Below are positions 36,294-47,619 of a stretch of DNA of 64,000 nucleotides, in pieces. The notes beneath the pieces are model-generated. The model saw nothing but the letters and a program-made list of their open reading frames with translations. It searched no databases and was not told the DNA's origin. Numbering within the stretch: the stretch's first letter is position 1; each line of letters begins with the position of its first letter. The position numbers and the translations under genes were made by a program. Location of the stretch: assembly GCF_949628215.1 (NCBI RefSeq), contig NC_134276.1:134850125-134914124 (forward strand). The letters are read 5' to 3'. This DNA comes from Phalacrocorax aristotelis (Eukaryota > Chordata > Aves > Suliformes > Phalacrocoracidae).

Positions 36294-39200
36294 TCTCCCA
36301 AGTAACATAATGAAAAGGTGCAAAGTGTCCATAGACTCATCCAGCTCTGGGGAGGCCTTGTGAGAGATCTTGCAGATCTGTATCTTCCTTTCCCCAGCTG
36401 CGGAAAGTAAGGCAAAACCTGAATCACCATAATCATACAGCCATACACCATGCCTGTCTTTGCAGCAGCAAGAAACAAGGTCTTCACCCAGCTTTGGTGA
36501 TGACCTAGCACCCACGCCACACCCTGGGGTGTCCTTCTGGTAAACGGGCTACAAAGTTGCTGCTGAGCCTGTGGTTCACTTCTGAGGTATGTGGCGACTT
36601 GCAGGAGGAGTCCAACGCAGTGCCAAACTCTTGCAGCAGAAGCCAGAGACCTGAGGCTTCCATGTGCCTTTCCATGTGGAAGCCTCTATTACCAGAATTG
36701 AAAAGACTGCATGCTCCTTGCTAACACTGTCTTTGATTATTTGTCTCAATCAGGTGCCCAGCTACCACAAAAAAAGGGGTGAAACAGTGCAGTGAGGGTG
36801 GTGGAGGCTCTCTTTCCATTCAGTGGAGCAGGGTCTTTTCTAGAACCCCAGAAGCACTACCAGAGTCACTATAAACTGAATATGTTGCACACTCCTTGGC
36901 ACCAACAGGGTCCTTTCTCTCCTTTCTGTGACCTCCCAGGGCCTTGGAAGTAGCTAGGACCTTGCTAACCTCTTCTCCTTCTAGCTCATAGTGGCATTTT
37001 TTGCTCTTCAGAGGATCTCTGATATATCTGTCTCTGAACCTTCTTGTGGATGTCCAGAACTAGGGACCAATACAACATTGGGGTGATCACTGCCCACTTT
37101 ACCTAGGCTGACATCTCTCAGCCTTAGGAAGGGTAGACTGAAAGCATGGATGGAGATGGGCTTGCATTGCCTGGCCAGCTCTGGGCTCACTTTCATACCT
37201 CAAAGCCTTTCTTGTGCCCCTGAACCTCACCTGGTCCTTCCTTCTACCACATGGCATTTTCCCACTGCTTTATGATGGCTCAGTTTCTCCTGTAGCTCCT
37301 TCTGCCTCATGCTGCGTGTTGCAGAGTCTGACTTTATATAGAGCTGAGGGTGACCTGGTGTTACAGTCCTTCATGCTTTGGGGATGCTCTGTATTTTCCC
37401 TGATGTTTCAGCCCATTCCTCCTGCTCTTCCCCACTTTTCTGCTTCCCCTTTACTCTTCCCCATCTCCCCTTAAAGAGCCATTCTTTAAGCCCTGCTTCA
37501 TGCTACTGTCCTTCCCCTGCCGCAGGTTTCTTCGAGATGTCCCCTGTGGACAGTGCTCTGGGGGACGGTATGGAGGTTTGAGGCACATTATCCTCGGCAG
37601 TGACTAAACTTGAATTAATCCCATCCCGAACTCTGCATGACACAGGGGACCTGCTGAGCTTACATACAAACCAAAGCCTTGTCTCACAGGGACCATGCCC
37701 CTGTGGACGCTCCTGCTGCCATCCTTGCATATTTCTAGTCTTGCCCTAGTACAAGGTCACCTTATGATGGCTTCTGCTGTGCTGGAGACAGAAATGCCTG
37801 GCAGGGATGCCAGCAGGGCTGTTGCTGGAGGCAGAGGGTGCACGGCCTGCAGCTTGTTGTGTGGCCATGCCACCCAGGTAGCTCTGCAGCCTACAGCTCC
37901 TCGGGCACCACTCCAGTAAAGCCCTTGAGCCTGGGGCTGGGAGAAACCTGAGGGCTCTGCTTTCTGTAATAAAACCAGGCAACTTTTGCCACACGTCTCT
38001 TCCACTGTGACCAAAAGCTATTTCTTCACCTGGGTTCCAAAAGAACATCACAGCTTTTTAAAAATGCTCTCCTGCTTTTTTTCATGCTGAGATTTCCACA
38101 GGCCACTGGCTTCCCACTCTCTCCGTTGTCTTCCCAATGAGTTAACATTACCAATCCAAAGCTGATTACTGTGGGCCATGAATTGTTTCCTTGCTCCTGA
38201 GGTCTCATTCCTGCTAGAGCACAGTGCCCAGAGGGAGACACAAGCTGCCAAGTGCAGCCTCACTGGAGGGTGCTGACTCTGTGTTACCCTGTCTGTAGCA
38301 TGGAAACATGCCTGGTTAGGTGGCAATACACTAGCTGCATGTATATTTCCCAGGTGACTCACCCTTAGCAAATAATCCATACAGATGGTTACCATCCATC
38401 CCCACTCCTCAATTTTCCTTGCAAAGCTTAGATTCATCTGCAATGTAATTACTAATAACAATTTTTTACAGCTCAAAGAGGTAAATCTTGATGTGCCAAA
38501 ACACCGGGCTACTCTGAAACATAAATGACATGCTACCACCCCCCACCCCACAAAACATGTGACCCCCAAACTCCAAACCACAACCCAAACCAGATTATGG
38601 CAGACTATGGCTCAGCAGCACTTCTGTGGATGCTGGCGTGTACCTGAGCCAGAGCTACAGGACTCAGAGATCAACTGATTTTTCTAGAGTTGACAGTCTT
38701 GCTCCTATTCGCCCTGCAGAGCTAACACAGCTCACAGCAGGGGAGCAAACCCATTAACAACATTGCTTATTAAGATCCAGCAATGATGTGACTGATGCCC
38801 TGGTAAAGACTGCTGGAAGATCATCCAACATAACTGTTGTTAACTGTAATGAGACAGAGGACCAGACCTAGCTTGGCCCTCTGGCTTGTCTTTGTTACGG
38901 AGTGGGCTGATACACAGGTGAGATGATTGTGAAGAACTGGCAGACCTGAAGAGACACACAACCTTATTTACTTCCATCACAGCCTTGTCTCTGGCATTGT
39001 GTCTGCCAGTTCAGCCCTTTCCACCTGTCCTCACCTGCTTTGTGGGAAGGGCAACCTGAGTGGAGCTGGGAGCAGGAATGCCTTCAGACAGATTTGCCCC
39101 TATGTGTACACAGAGATTAGATCCACAGGGTGCTGAGAACCAGAGAGGATGAGATGGTGCAGTTCTGGTTTGATACTCCCTTGACAGATAGAAGCTGTGT

Positions 39201-42200
39201 TTTGTAACACTCCTGTCCTGGGGCCTCCCTCTCCTCCTCAACCCCCTCGTTTTGCAGGCCACACAAACAAGAATGTAACCTTCTTCATGTCATCTCCCCA
39301 TAACGGTGCATAATACCACCCTTTAGCTCTAAGACAAAAGTTTTCTGCATTGTCAACCTGGTGTTTCTGCCCAGCCAAGGTGTGGCCAGTGCTGCACAAT
39401 AACAGGCCCTTTACAGAACCCATGTGGTGCCTCAGTTTCCCCACCCATGAAAAATGAGATTATATGGATATTTGTCAAGTCCTTGCATGCCTGCAAAATA
39501 GTATTACTGTTCCTTGCATTTGGTATACCTCAGTTGGCAAACATGCATCTCTTTTGCCTCTCTTTGTTTTTTTTTATAACCAGGCTGTGCTTTCTAGACA
39601 TCTCCCTTTGATTACTTACCTTTGATATTCTTTCTCCCCAGGTGCATGACTAGCCTCCATCTTTCCTTCTTCCTCCCTGCCCAAGCAAGGTAGGTTCCTT
39701 TTGCATTACTTCTTTGTTCTCTGTGGTATTTGCAACACCCTCCCAGCCTTGTATCACCTGTGAATTCCATTCCTCCTGGTTGTGTTTTCCCTGTCTTTGC
39801 AGCACCTAGAATGATGAAGCCTTTTGTGCTGCTGTTGCTGCAATTGAACCTGATACTTGAAAGGAGGAGAAAAGGTTGGAATAAACTGCTCTGATGATTC
39901 ATCCCCGGGGCTGAGAGATTTGCTCCTTTGATATCAGTCCCTTGATCAGAGCTCTGCTATGTTATCTCTGTTTGTCTGGGGAGACTTAATTCCTGGCACA
40001 TTTGGGCTCGTGGAATCCCAAATACCAGAGCTGGTGACTGGAAAAGGAGCACACTGCATTCTTCTCCCACTCCTAGATATGTCAAAGAGTCTGCAAGGTT
40101 AGATGCTCCAGGGCCTATAAGCCCCTTAAGACAGATTTGGTCTGCATTTAATGCAACTGAGAAACCTCTAACTTTCTTCCACCTGCCAAAATCCATCAGT
40201 TGCTTTTTCTGTATCTTATAACCCTGCAGAGGTGCCCCACCAGATACCTATTCCTCCTGCCTTGTTCTGTGGACAGATTTCCCTGCCAGCTCATCCTCTA
40301 CTTGTGTGCCACATGCTCACAAGATATTGAAGACCCTTTCACCATTCCTATATGACTGTGCACTGATCCGCTGGTCACGAAGCAGGATGAGTGAAAACCA
40401 TGGAAGCAGCATGGAAATCCTAGCTTGAGCCTAGCCTACCTCAAATATCTTGGTCATAAGCCTAGTATCAAAGGACTGGATGAGTGGGATGGGTTACCAG
40501 GTATTGACAGCTGAGCTGGAAGAGGGGACATGGAGACCCACAGTTCTGCAAACTGGGCTTAAGTGGGAATTCTTTGGAAGATTTGCCTAGGAACAAGTAG
40601 GGGGGTCACACAAGGGCCACATCTCTGTAGGACCAAGTGGGGTTTCCAGTGGTAGGAGAGTGTTTTCTCTATGTATACCTTTTGATTAAAATGCTCTGCA
40701 TTACACTCAGGGCTCTGAAATGGTTACATGAGATTTGAGATTTCAAGACCTCAGACAGCTTGGTGTCATGGCACCATTGAAAATCTTCATAGCTTTTGTT
40801 AAAGCAAAGGGGAAACAGTTCAAGTACTAAAAAAAATAAGTATTAGAAAAATCCCTCATCCCCTTTCTTTTTAGGGAGAAAATATACCACAGAAAACATT
40901 AACAACAGTTCAGATCCATTATTCTAGGGAAGTTAGTCATGATGGACCTTGCTGTTAATTTATATACAAACTTCTTTCTTCAAAGACAAAACACACATTG
41001 GGTAGGGAAAGGAACACCAACGAAAGAGGAAAGTGCACCTTCCATTTCTGATGCTGGACTCTCTCACCACTTTCTGCTGGTGGCACACACATTGTATGGA
41101 TAGACGCTCTGGGAAGTGGGAAACACACAGTAACATCACGCTGGCCAAGAATTTGCTGTACTTGCGTAGTGCCTGCAAGCTTGTGGCCATACAGCAAGAG
41201 ACATTGCTTTGGCCGGTTACCACAGATGCCTTTTAAACATGTAGTCAAGAGACAGAAGGTAGACAGAAAAAGCTTTGTGAATGATTGTTGAGAACAGAGG
41301 AGTCATCCACTACATATAAAAAGATGTTGGAATGAGGCTGTTGGAAGTGGTAGATGTGGTGACACTGTCCAGGGCCTTCTTTTCACCCTACCCTCATCAC
41401 AATTTTTTTAGCAGATCAGGGAAGTAAAATCCTAAACATGAGGCCCAGGAGACTGTGGGAGCGCTGGCAACACTGGCAGAGTTCTTTTCTTCCAGTTTCA
41501 CCTTCCTCTTGGCATCAGGGTCAAGTTACACTTCTCTCGGAGGGCCTCACTTTGTGAAGGACTTCAGGAAGGATATACAAGCAGAAAAATAAATCTCATG
41601 ATAGTGATCAACAGCTTGTCCTAAACTGCTTTGTTGGAAACTAAGCTCATGCTTTTCTCGGCCCTTACATTTTTTTCCACTGGGCAGATTTTAAGAGACA
41701 GAGGGGGGGAGGCTTTAAATATATGTGTGTGTGTCTGTCGCTGGATGTCACTTTTACCTTTTGTTGATTTTACTGAAAAATTTTGCACAGCAAAATAAGC
41801 TGGGCTTCTGTTACTCTGACTAATTTACGAGAAGAGGCCTCTGCAGACTGCACCATTCCTTCATGAACCAAAACCACTTAACATGGGAAGTTGACTCCTA
41901 AATTACATTTACAGAAGGGAAAATGGAAGGCAGCTAGGAAATACCGATGAATGTTATTTAAGGTTTGCAGACTTTCTAGTCCCTCCCTCAGTCTTTTTTA
42001 GGTAGGTGTTGCCATAGCTCCCCTTATATCTTCCATCCCTGAGAAGTCTTAACTTACTTTTTTGTGGTTCTGGATGGCCGCTATGTACAGCAAAGTACCA
42101 GCTCTGACTCTGTTTATCTCTAGGCCCAGAATAGCCTAAGAAGAGAAAGGGAATCCTTTTCCTTTTTCTTTTTTATTACCCAGCTGAAATTTGGTTATAT

Positions 42201-45200
42201 TCTTTCACTAGGAATTTATTTTACCCCTTTCAGAAATTTTTCAGTCCAACATGACACACATTAAAAAAAAACAACCAACAACAAAAAACCAGCAGCATGT
42301 TTATGATTTTTCCTTTCCAGTGGCTGTCCTCAGTACAACAAAACAGTGTATGTTAGGGGGAAAACCCCCTCCTTTTCTGGTACAGACTCATTAAGAATAT
42401 TTGCAAGGAGGACAAGGCAGTTGTGAGAACAGGCAGACACATGGATCTGACTAGATTACAGCAAAGTCTCACACAAAGCAAAGAAAAAAATGTAGAAAAT
42501 GATCAATCACCAAAAAAGAAAAGTCTTTGGAGAAAAATATGGTGCTTTAAGAGAAGTAAATTCAAGTTCAAGATACAATTAAAGAATTAACACACTGAAC
42601 TACGTGGTTAAAAGGGGGACAGAGTGGGAATGTTGTAATGTGTGAATGTTTTAGCTATGTTGCTTCCTGTCATTCAAACTGTATTTCTTTTCCGCTTTTT
42701 TGCTTTTAAAATTGTCTTTAGATTAAGCCATTACTATCAATGTCAATCACAAAACCCCTGCAAATCTTCAATCAAAGCAGGGCGTTTTCTTAAGGCTTCA
42801 GAGAAAGGAGAAATGCTATAAAACAAGACCGTCAAAGTCTTTTTCTTAAAACAGCTACATTAATCATCTTTGAATGCTTAACCAGAACCACATTCAACAA
42901 GTTCAAGGACTGAAAAACGTAATTTTTTAAAAAAGTCAACTTGGACACAAAAAAAGCGCTTGTTTGCCAATATTACTAGTAGCAGAAAGCAACTGCATTG
43001 CCCAGAAAGCCTCAGGAGGGTTGCCGGCTGCTCGCCTGCTGCTAGCAGCAAGTCTGCAGTGAAGGTCCCTCTTGGGAGAGGTACACCTCCACCTCCTAAC
43101 TGGGGTGTGGTCAGACCGAGCCTCCAAGAAACTTGGTATTTTCCTGGTATAGTGGTAGCAATAAGGACTTCTAAACTGTTGCAGCCCGAAGTGCCGCTAG
43201 CTCTGCCAGCTAAATGTGAATGCAGATGTAGCAATACTCCTGTTTGGTGGCATCAGCTGTAACTTCACTGAAGAAGCTGTTGGGCAGAGCTACAACAAGA
43301 AGAGATGAACCACAAGGGCTAAGTTGTGATTGAACATGTGAACCTAGTCAGGGTGTTGTGAGGTTTAACTTTCAGTTCTTGCTCTGTTATGTCCATGCTG
43401 TACACATCAAGCCTTGTTTGCATGTTAGCTGTCACGGGACACTTTGCTAGAACACAGACATCTCAGAGTCAGGTCTGACCAGTGTCTTTTTCCAGATTTG
43501 AGCTTTCCCATTTGACCCTGTCTTATTCCTCTTTTAGGAGAAAAGAGCAGCAACTGACAAATGAAGAGGTCTGAAAGGTAATTACCTAAAACCCCAGTGA
43601 AAAGCAGAAGCAAAAAAAAGAAAAAACCCAAACAGAAGCTGCTGCCTGGAAGGATGATTTTACTGAGTTTACTTACAAGAGGTGTAGAAGAAATTGGGGC
43701 AGTGGCAAAACACAGCTAGGAAGGGATTGTTATAAGAAAATCAGGTTGTTGCAACCATATGGACAGTGCCAGTGAAAGGAGCTAGTTACAGAAACCATTT
43801 CAGTGAGCGTGTTGAACATCTTCTGCTCTGTCTGTGCATCTCCTGAATGGTGTCCACAATCCCAGCCTAGTTGCCAAGGTTGTTTTTGCAGCCTCTCCTG
43901 CCTTCCATGTCACTGGAGTTACCCTGACAATAGCACCTGCGTTCACTAGCTTGTGGCTATCTTGGACAACTCAGCATGAGCTACAACCACATCGTGGAAG
44001 GCATGGGAACATAAAGTTAGGACTTTTCCTCTTCTCTCCTGGTTTTTTTACCTCCCTACCTTTATGGAGGAAACCTGGTCATTTACAAGCTACTGTTTAA
44101 TTTGTTGTGACTGTTGCACAGTTCAGTGCCATCTCAGAGAAAGGCTGTTGATGAAAGATCATGTTACTAACATGCTTGTGAAGAATTTACCCTCTTTTTA
44201 TTGGAGCGTGCTTTCAGCTTCATGGTACAGAAGAGCAAATAAAGATTAAGATACTAGAAAGCCCTCTGAGCCAAGAGCATGAGCCTGGGAAGGCTCTCAT
44301 GGAGATCATTGTGGGATAATAGTGAGTAGCCAGGCCCAGCCTGGAAATATACAGTACCAAAACAACCAGGGTCTGGCTCAGTTTGATGCCCCACCACATC
44401 TGTCAGCTGGCTGCAGTGCTGGTTTTAGGGAGCTGCTCCCTGCGCCACAGGCTGTGTCACGTGCTGCACCAGGGAGATAAGCCACCTGGTGAGAGGTGGT
44501 GCTGCTCTGAAACCACAGGGTGTGTGTGGGGTGTGTGAGGCCCTGAGGTTCCTCCCGCTCCTCTGCCTCTCAGTCCCCCTCCCGCTTCCCGGGAGGTGAC
44601 TCCCTCTATGCTGTCCCACTCACTGGTCCAGTTGGGCTGGTGGCTCTGCTCCCAGGGGCAGCACCACCCTCCTCCCCGGACTTTGTAGTGCAGGTGACTA
44701 TACTAGTTTATTGTGGCCTCCGGGCACTTTGCAAGTAAGATCCCAGACACCTCCAGAAGTAGCTGAAATCAAGGAGATCAAGTGCAAAGTGCTCAGCCAG
44801 TCAGACTCCCAAGTACGGTTAAGCCACAGATACCCACTGTCACTAATGCCAGCACAAGATCTTTGCCATGTTTTCTGCCAGGTCTTCAGATTAAACAGTG
44901 TGTTAACAGTGTAAATATGTTGATATCCTCCAGGTCTACTCCCTTGTTTTCATTTTCTAACTGCATCTAAAGCCATGAGAATTTGAACACCAACATATTG
45001 TCAGGCATGAATAGGAAGGAGCACGTGTCATTATCCTTGACTGGAGCTGCCTAGTGGTGTTCCAAGCTCTGTACAGCTCATGTCATTGGTGTCTCTCCCT
45101 TTGCTTAATTAGCTAGGGACTGAGGGCAGGTATGAGGGGCTGTGATCTGACTTCTTGTGGCACTGCAGCTCTGAAACATGGCATGATTCAGAAGTGAGGC

Positions 45201-47200
45201 ATGAGCCAAAACCACCATGTAGAGGCTGTTGCAGGGTAATTGCAACAGGATGCTCTTGGGATTCTATCAGGGCAGATGCTCTCAAAAGTCCTTTTTTGCT
45301 TTAAGTTTTTCAAGTTAATTTTGTATTTAAAACGTCATTTCTTGTGCAGAAGGATGTCAGTGCCTGCAGTTTGTAGGCATAGAAAAGTGTTTCATGCAAA
45401 TGGAAAACATAATACTGAATGCATGTTAAAGATACCCCATCCAGGCCATTGGTTCCCTCCAGTCTGCATCTTATGGGAAAGCAGGTGGTCCCAAGGCAGC
45501 AGAATCATGCTGTGATGTGGCAAGTGTGTTGAATAGTCTGCCCGTGGTGGCTCAAGAGCAGCTGCATTGATTTTCAGATTCACTCACAGGCCAGTCCTGA
45601 AGTTCCTTTCGGCTTCCCATGCAGGGTTATCAGAATGCTCCCAAGTTGCCTCTGGTCTACAGACAGGGAAGCTGCCATGGGACACAGAGCGGTGCCAGAA
45701 GTGCCGGAGGAAGTGGTGCTCTACATCCTTTTATACTGATCCAAATCCTATTTCCTATGGGCTTGCTCACCCCCACTTGTCTGTTTCTTCTCCCTGATGA
45801 TACCTGAACGCTCACAGCAACAGGTTCCCCTCTCTGGCCTGTTGGCCAGGTACTGGGTGTTAGCACATGCTTGGGAAGACGGCAGCAACAAGCACCTGTA
45901 GAGCAATGAGGCACAGAGGGATGCAGGGACAGTCAGATTAAATAATTTTATACTTTTGTGGATTTGCACCCTCAGCTCTGAGCTTCTTACATGAGACATG
46001 CACATGTCCTGGTGCCAAGGCAGGGCTAGTTCTACCAAAAAATATTTGAATTAACTCTGGGACTTCAGTCTGTGCATTGAGAAATACGGACATTAGCAGG
46101 TGACTAGCAATGGCTCTCAAGATAAAACTATTCAAATCATCTTAAACACAGGCAGAGCAAAACCTCCTGAGGGGAAGGAACTGATCCCCATAGAGCAGAT
46201 CAAACTGCAGGCCCATAGCTGAATTCTGTGCCTCACTCACTCACCTCTAGTTATTTAATAAACAGCTCTGCAGGCCCCTGTCCCCCTTGGGTGGGGGCCA
46301 TATGACAGCAAACATCAGCTAACCCTACCTTAAAGGAAACACTTACTCTTACCTTAAAGGAAACCCTTCACCTTCTTTATTCCAGACAGTTTGGGACAGC
46401 CTGGAAAAGGCCATAGCCAAGACTATGCAAATGAAATGTGTCTTTGAAAGGCCATGGGGGAGCAAATCTATTACCTGTGGACCTTATCTGCACTAAATCT
46501 TTTCCTACCTTCAGAGTGAAAAAGTCTCTGCTGATTGTCCCTCTGTAGACTGGTCAGCTGAGATTTCTGAATCTGCTCTGTAAAATGAGATCTGGTGTTG
46601 CATGTGACTTGTCCAGTGTTTCTGAGCTTGCTCTGGCACAGACATATGGAAGATGGGCCAGACACATTTTCAGCTGGCTCCCTCAAATGCCTGTGTGAAG
46701 TAAATTCCTTCTCAGTTTCAAAAAAATGTAGTTTCTAGACTCCAGGTCCCCCTTGCCCTGTCTCTGACATCTGTGAGTGTGGGAAGTGCTGCCAGGTCAG
46801 GAGGGTGTGTGGATGTGTGTGTGGGTCTTGTAGGGGTGTCAGTGTGACACAAGCCATGAAGCAGAGGTCTCAGAACCCTCCCCATAACCTGGAGCCAGGG
46901 CTTGGGTTTGCTTGGCATGGTACTATGCAGGTCAGCACCAGATCTACATCCTGTCCACTGTCATGTGGTGGAGATTGGTTGGGTTTTTTTCTCCCAGTGC
47001 AGTGAACAGCTCTTGTCTACAGGACACCTGTGCTCATAGGATTATTTTGTGACGGGATGATTTGAGCTGACCCCAAAGAAGGAAGCAGGAGGAGGTTTCC
47101 TGGGGCTCTGGATCAGAACCCTGCTCAGGTGTGACTGAGAAACCTGCAGAATGGGAAGAATTCAGAGGGGACATATTTTAGCTCTGATGCCATGTGTGGC
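36294..47200. other. Intergenic, no gene seen
   Basis: No protein-coding exon or RNA gene is recognisable in about 10.9 kb. The 3' part of a MIR SINE lies at 39425-39480. A GC-richer stretch occurs at about 44400-44680 and AT-rich DNA at about 42480-42960. A short tandem pair of ACCTTAAAGGAAAC occurs at about 46327-46365. Being upstream of the + strand NANOG paralogue, this may hold its enhancers, but none can be identified by eye. Confidence 0.45.
39425..39480 (+). mobile_element. MIR-type SINE 3' fragment
   Basis: GTGCCTCAGTTTCCCCACCC followed by ATGAAAAATGAGATTATATGG matches the well-known MIR segment TGCCTCAGTTTCCCCATCTGTAAAATGGGGATAATA. Only the 3' half is identifiable. Confidence 0.65.
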
Positions 47201-47208
47201 TTTCTCCC

Positions 47209-47345
47209 CACACCCCACCCCCACCCCCCCACCCCCGCTCTGTCCCCACCCCACCAATCAGCCTCTTTAACATGACAAAGAGCCTCAAGCTGCAGACAAT
47301 GGTGGATATTGCAGTCCCAGGCAGGATATACCCAGCTATAAAGGT
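47209..47345 (+). promoter_or_regulatory. Proximal promoter of the NANOG paralogue: CACCC tract, CCAAT, OCT-SOX, TATA
   Basis: Four elements lie in order upstream of the start codon at 47439. They are a CACCC/C-rich tract (47209-47255, a KLF/SP-type target), a CCAAT box (47254-47258), TTTAACATGACAAAG (47266-47280), and TATAAAGG (47337-47344). The third is, on the opposite strand, CTTTGTCATGTTAAA, close to the composite SOX-OCT consensus CTTTGTNATGCAAAT. The same CCAAT, OCT-SOX and TATA-like order occurs in front of the - strand NANOG, with a 14/15 match in the composite element. Direct OCT4/SOX2 control of NANOG through such an element is established in mouse and human. Function here is inferred. 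Confidence 0.7.
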
Positions 47346-47438
47346 AACAACCTGTCTACAATTTAGGGCTACTTCAGCTTGCTGGTGAGACCTGCCCCAC
47401 AGGCGGAGGTAGGGGAGCCACTCTTTCACCTGCTCCCC

Positions 47439-47619
47439 ATGTGTGCACACTTGGCTCTGCCCCCTTACCAGGCTTACCCCAGCGGGACTGGCATGGGGTA
47501 CCTGGAGTTTTACTGGAACTCAGCAGGGGAGGCAGGACATGCCCCCACTTTGGCTGGGCCAGCAGGAGCCACCAGTGCCAGTCAGTCTCCGGACACAGGA
47601 GGGAAGAGGCAGATGGCAG
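47439..47619 (+). CDS. NANOG paralogue exon 1
   Basis: Residues 1-60 plus the first base of codon 61. MCAHLALPPYQAYP at the start is the only part that clearly aligns with NANOG exon 1. The rest is Gly/Ala/Ser-rich and divergent. Donor GCAG|GTAAGG, phase 1, exactly as in NANOG. Unlike NANOG exon 1 it is not in a CpG island. Confidence 0.8.

Noticed and set aside
42878-43262. Open frames on both strands (118 and 100 codons) with a few CpGs
   Set aside because: No homology recognised and no splice consensus in agreement with a coding exon. Could be a regulatory element but nothing supports a call.
47379-47438. N-terminal extension of the NANOG paralogue upstream of MCAHLA
   Set aside because: The extended frame begins with TTG, not ATG. 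The first in-frame ATG is the conserved one at 47439.
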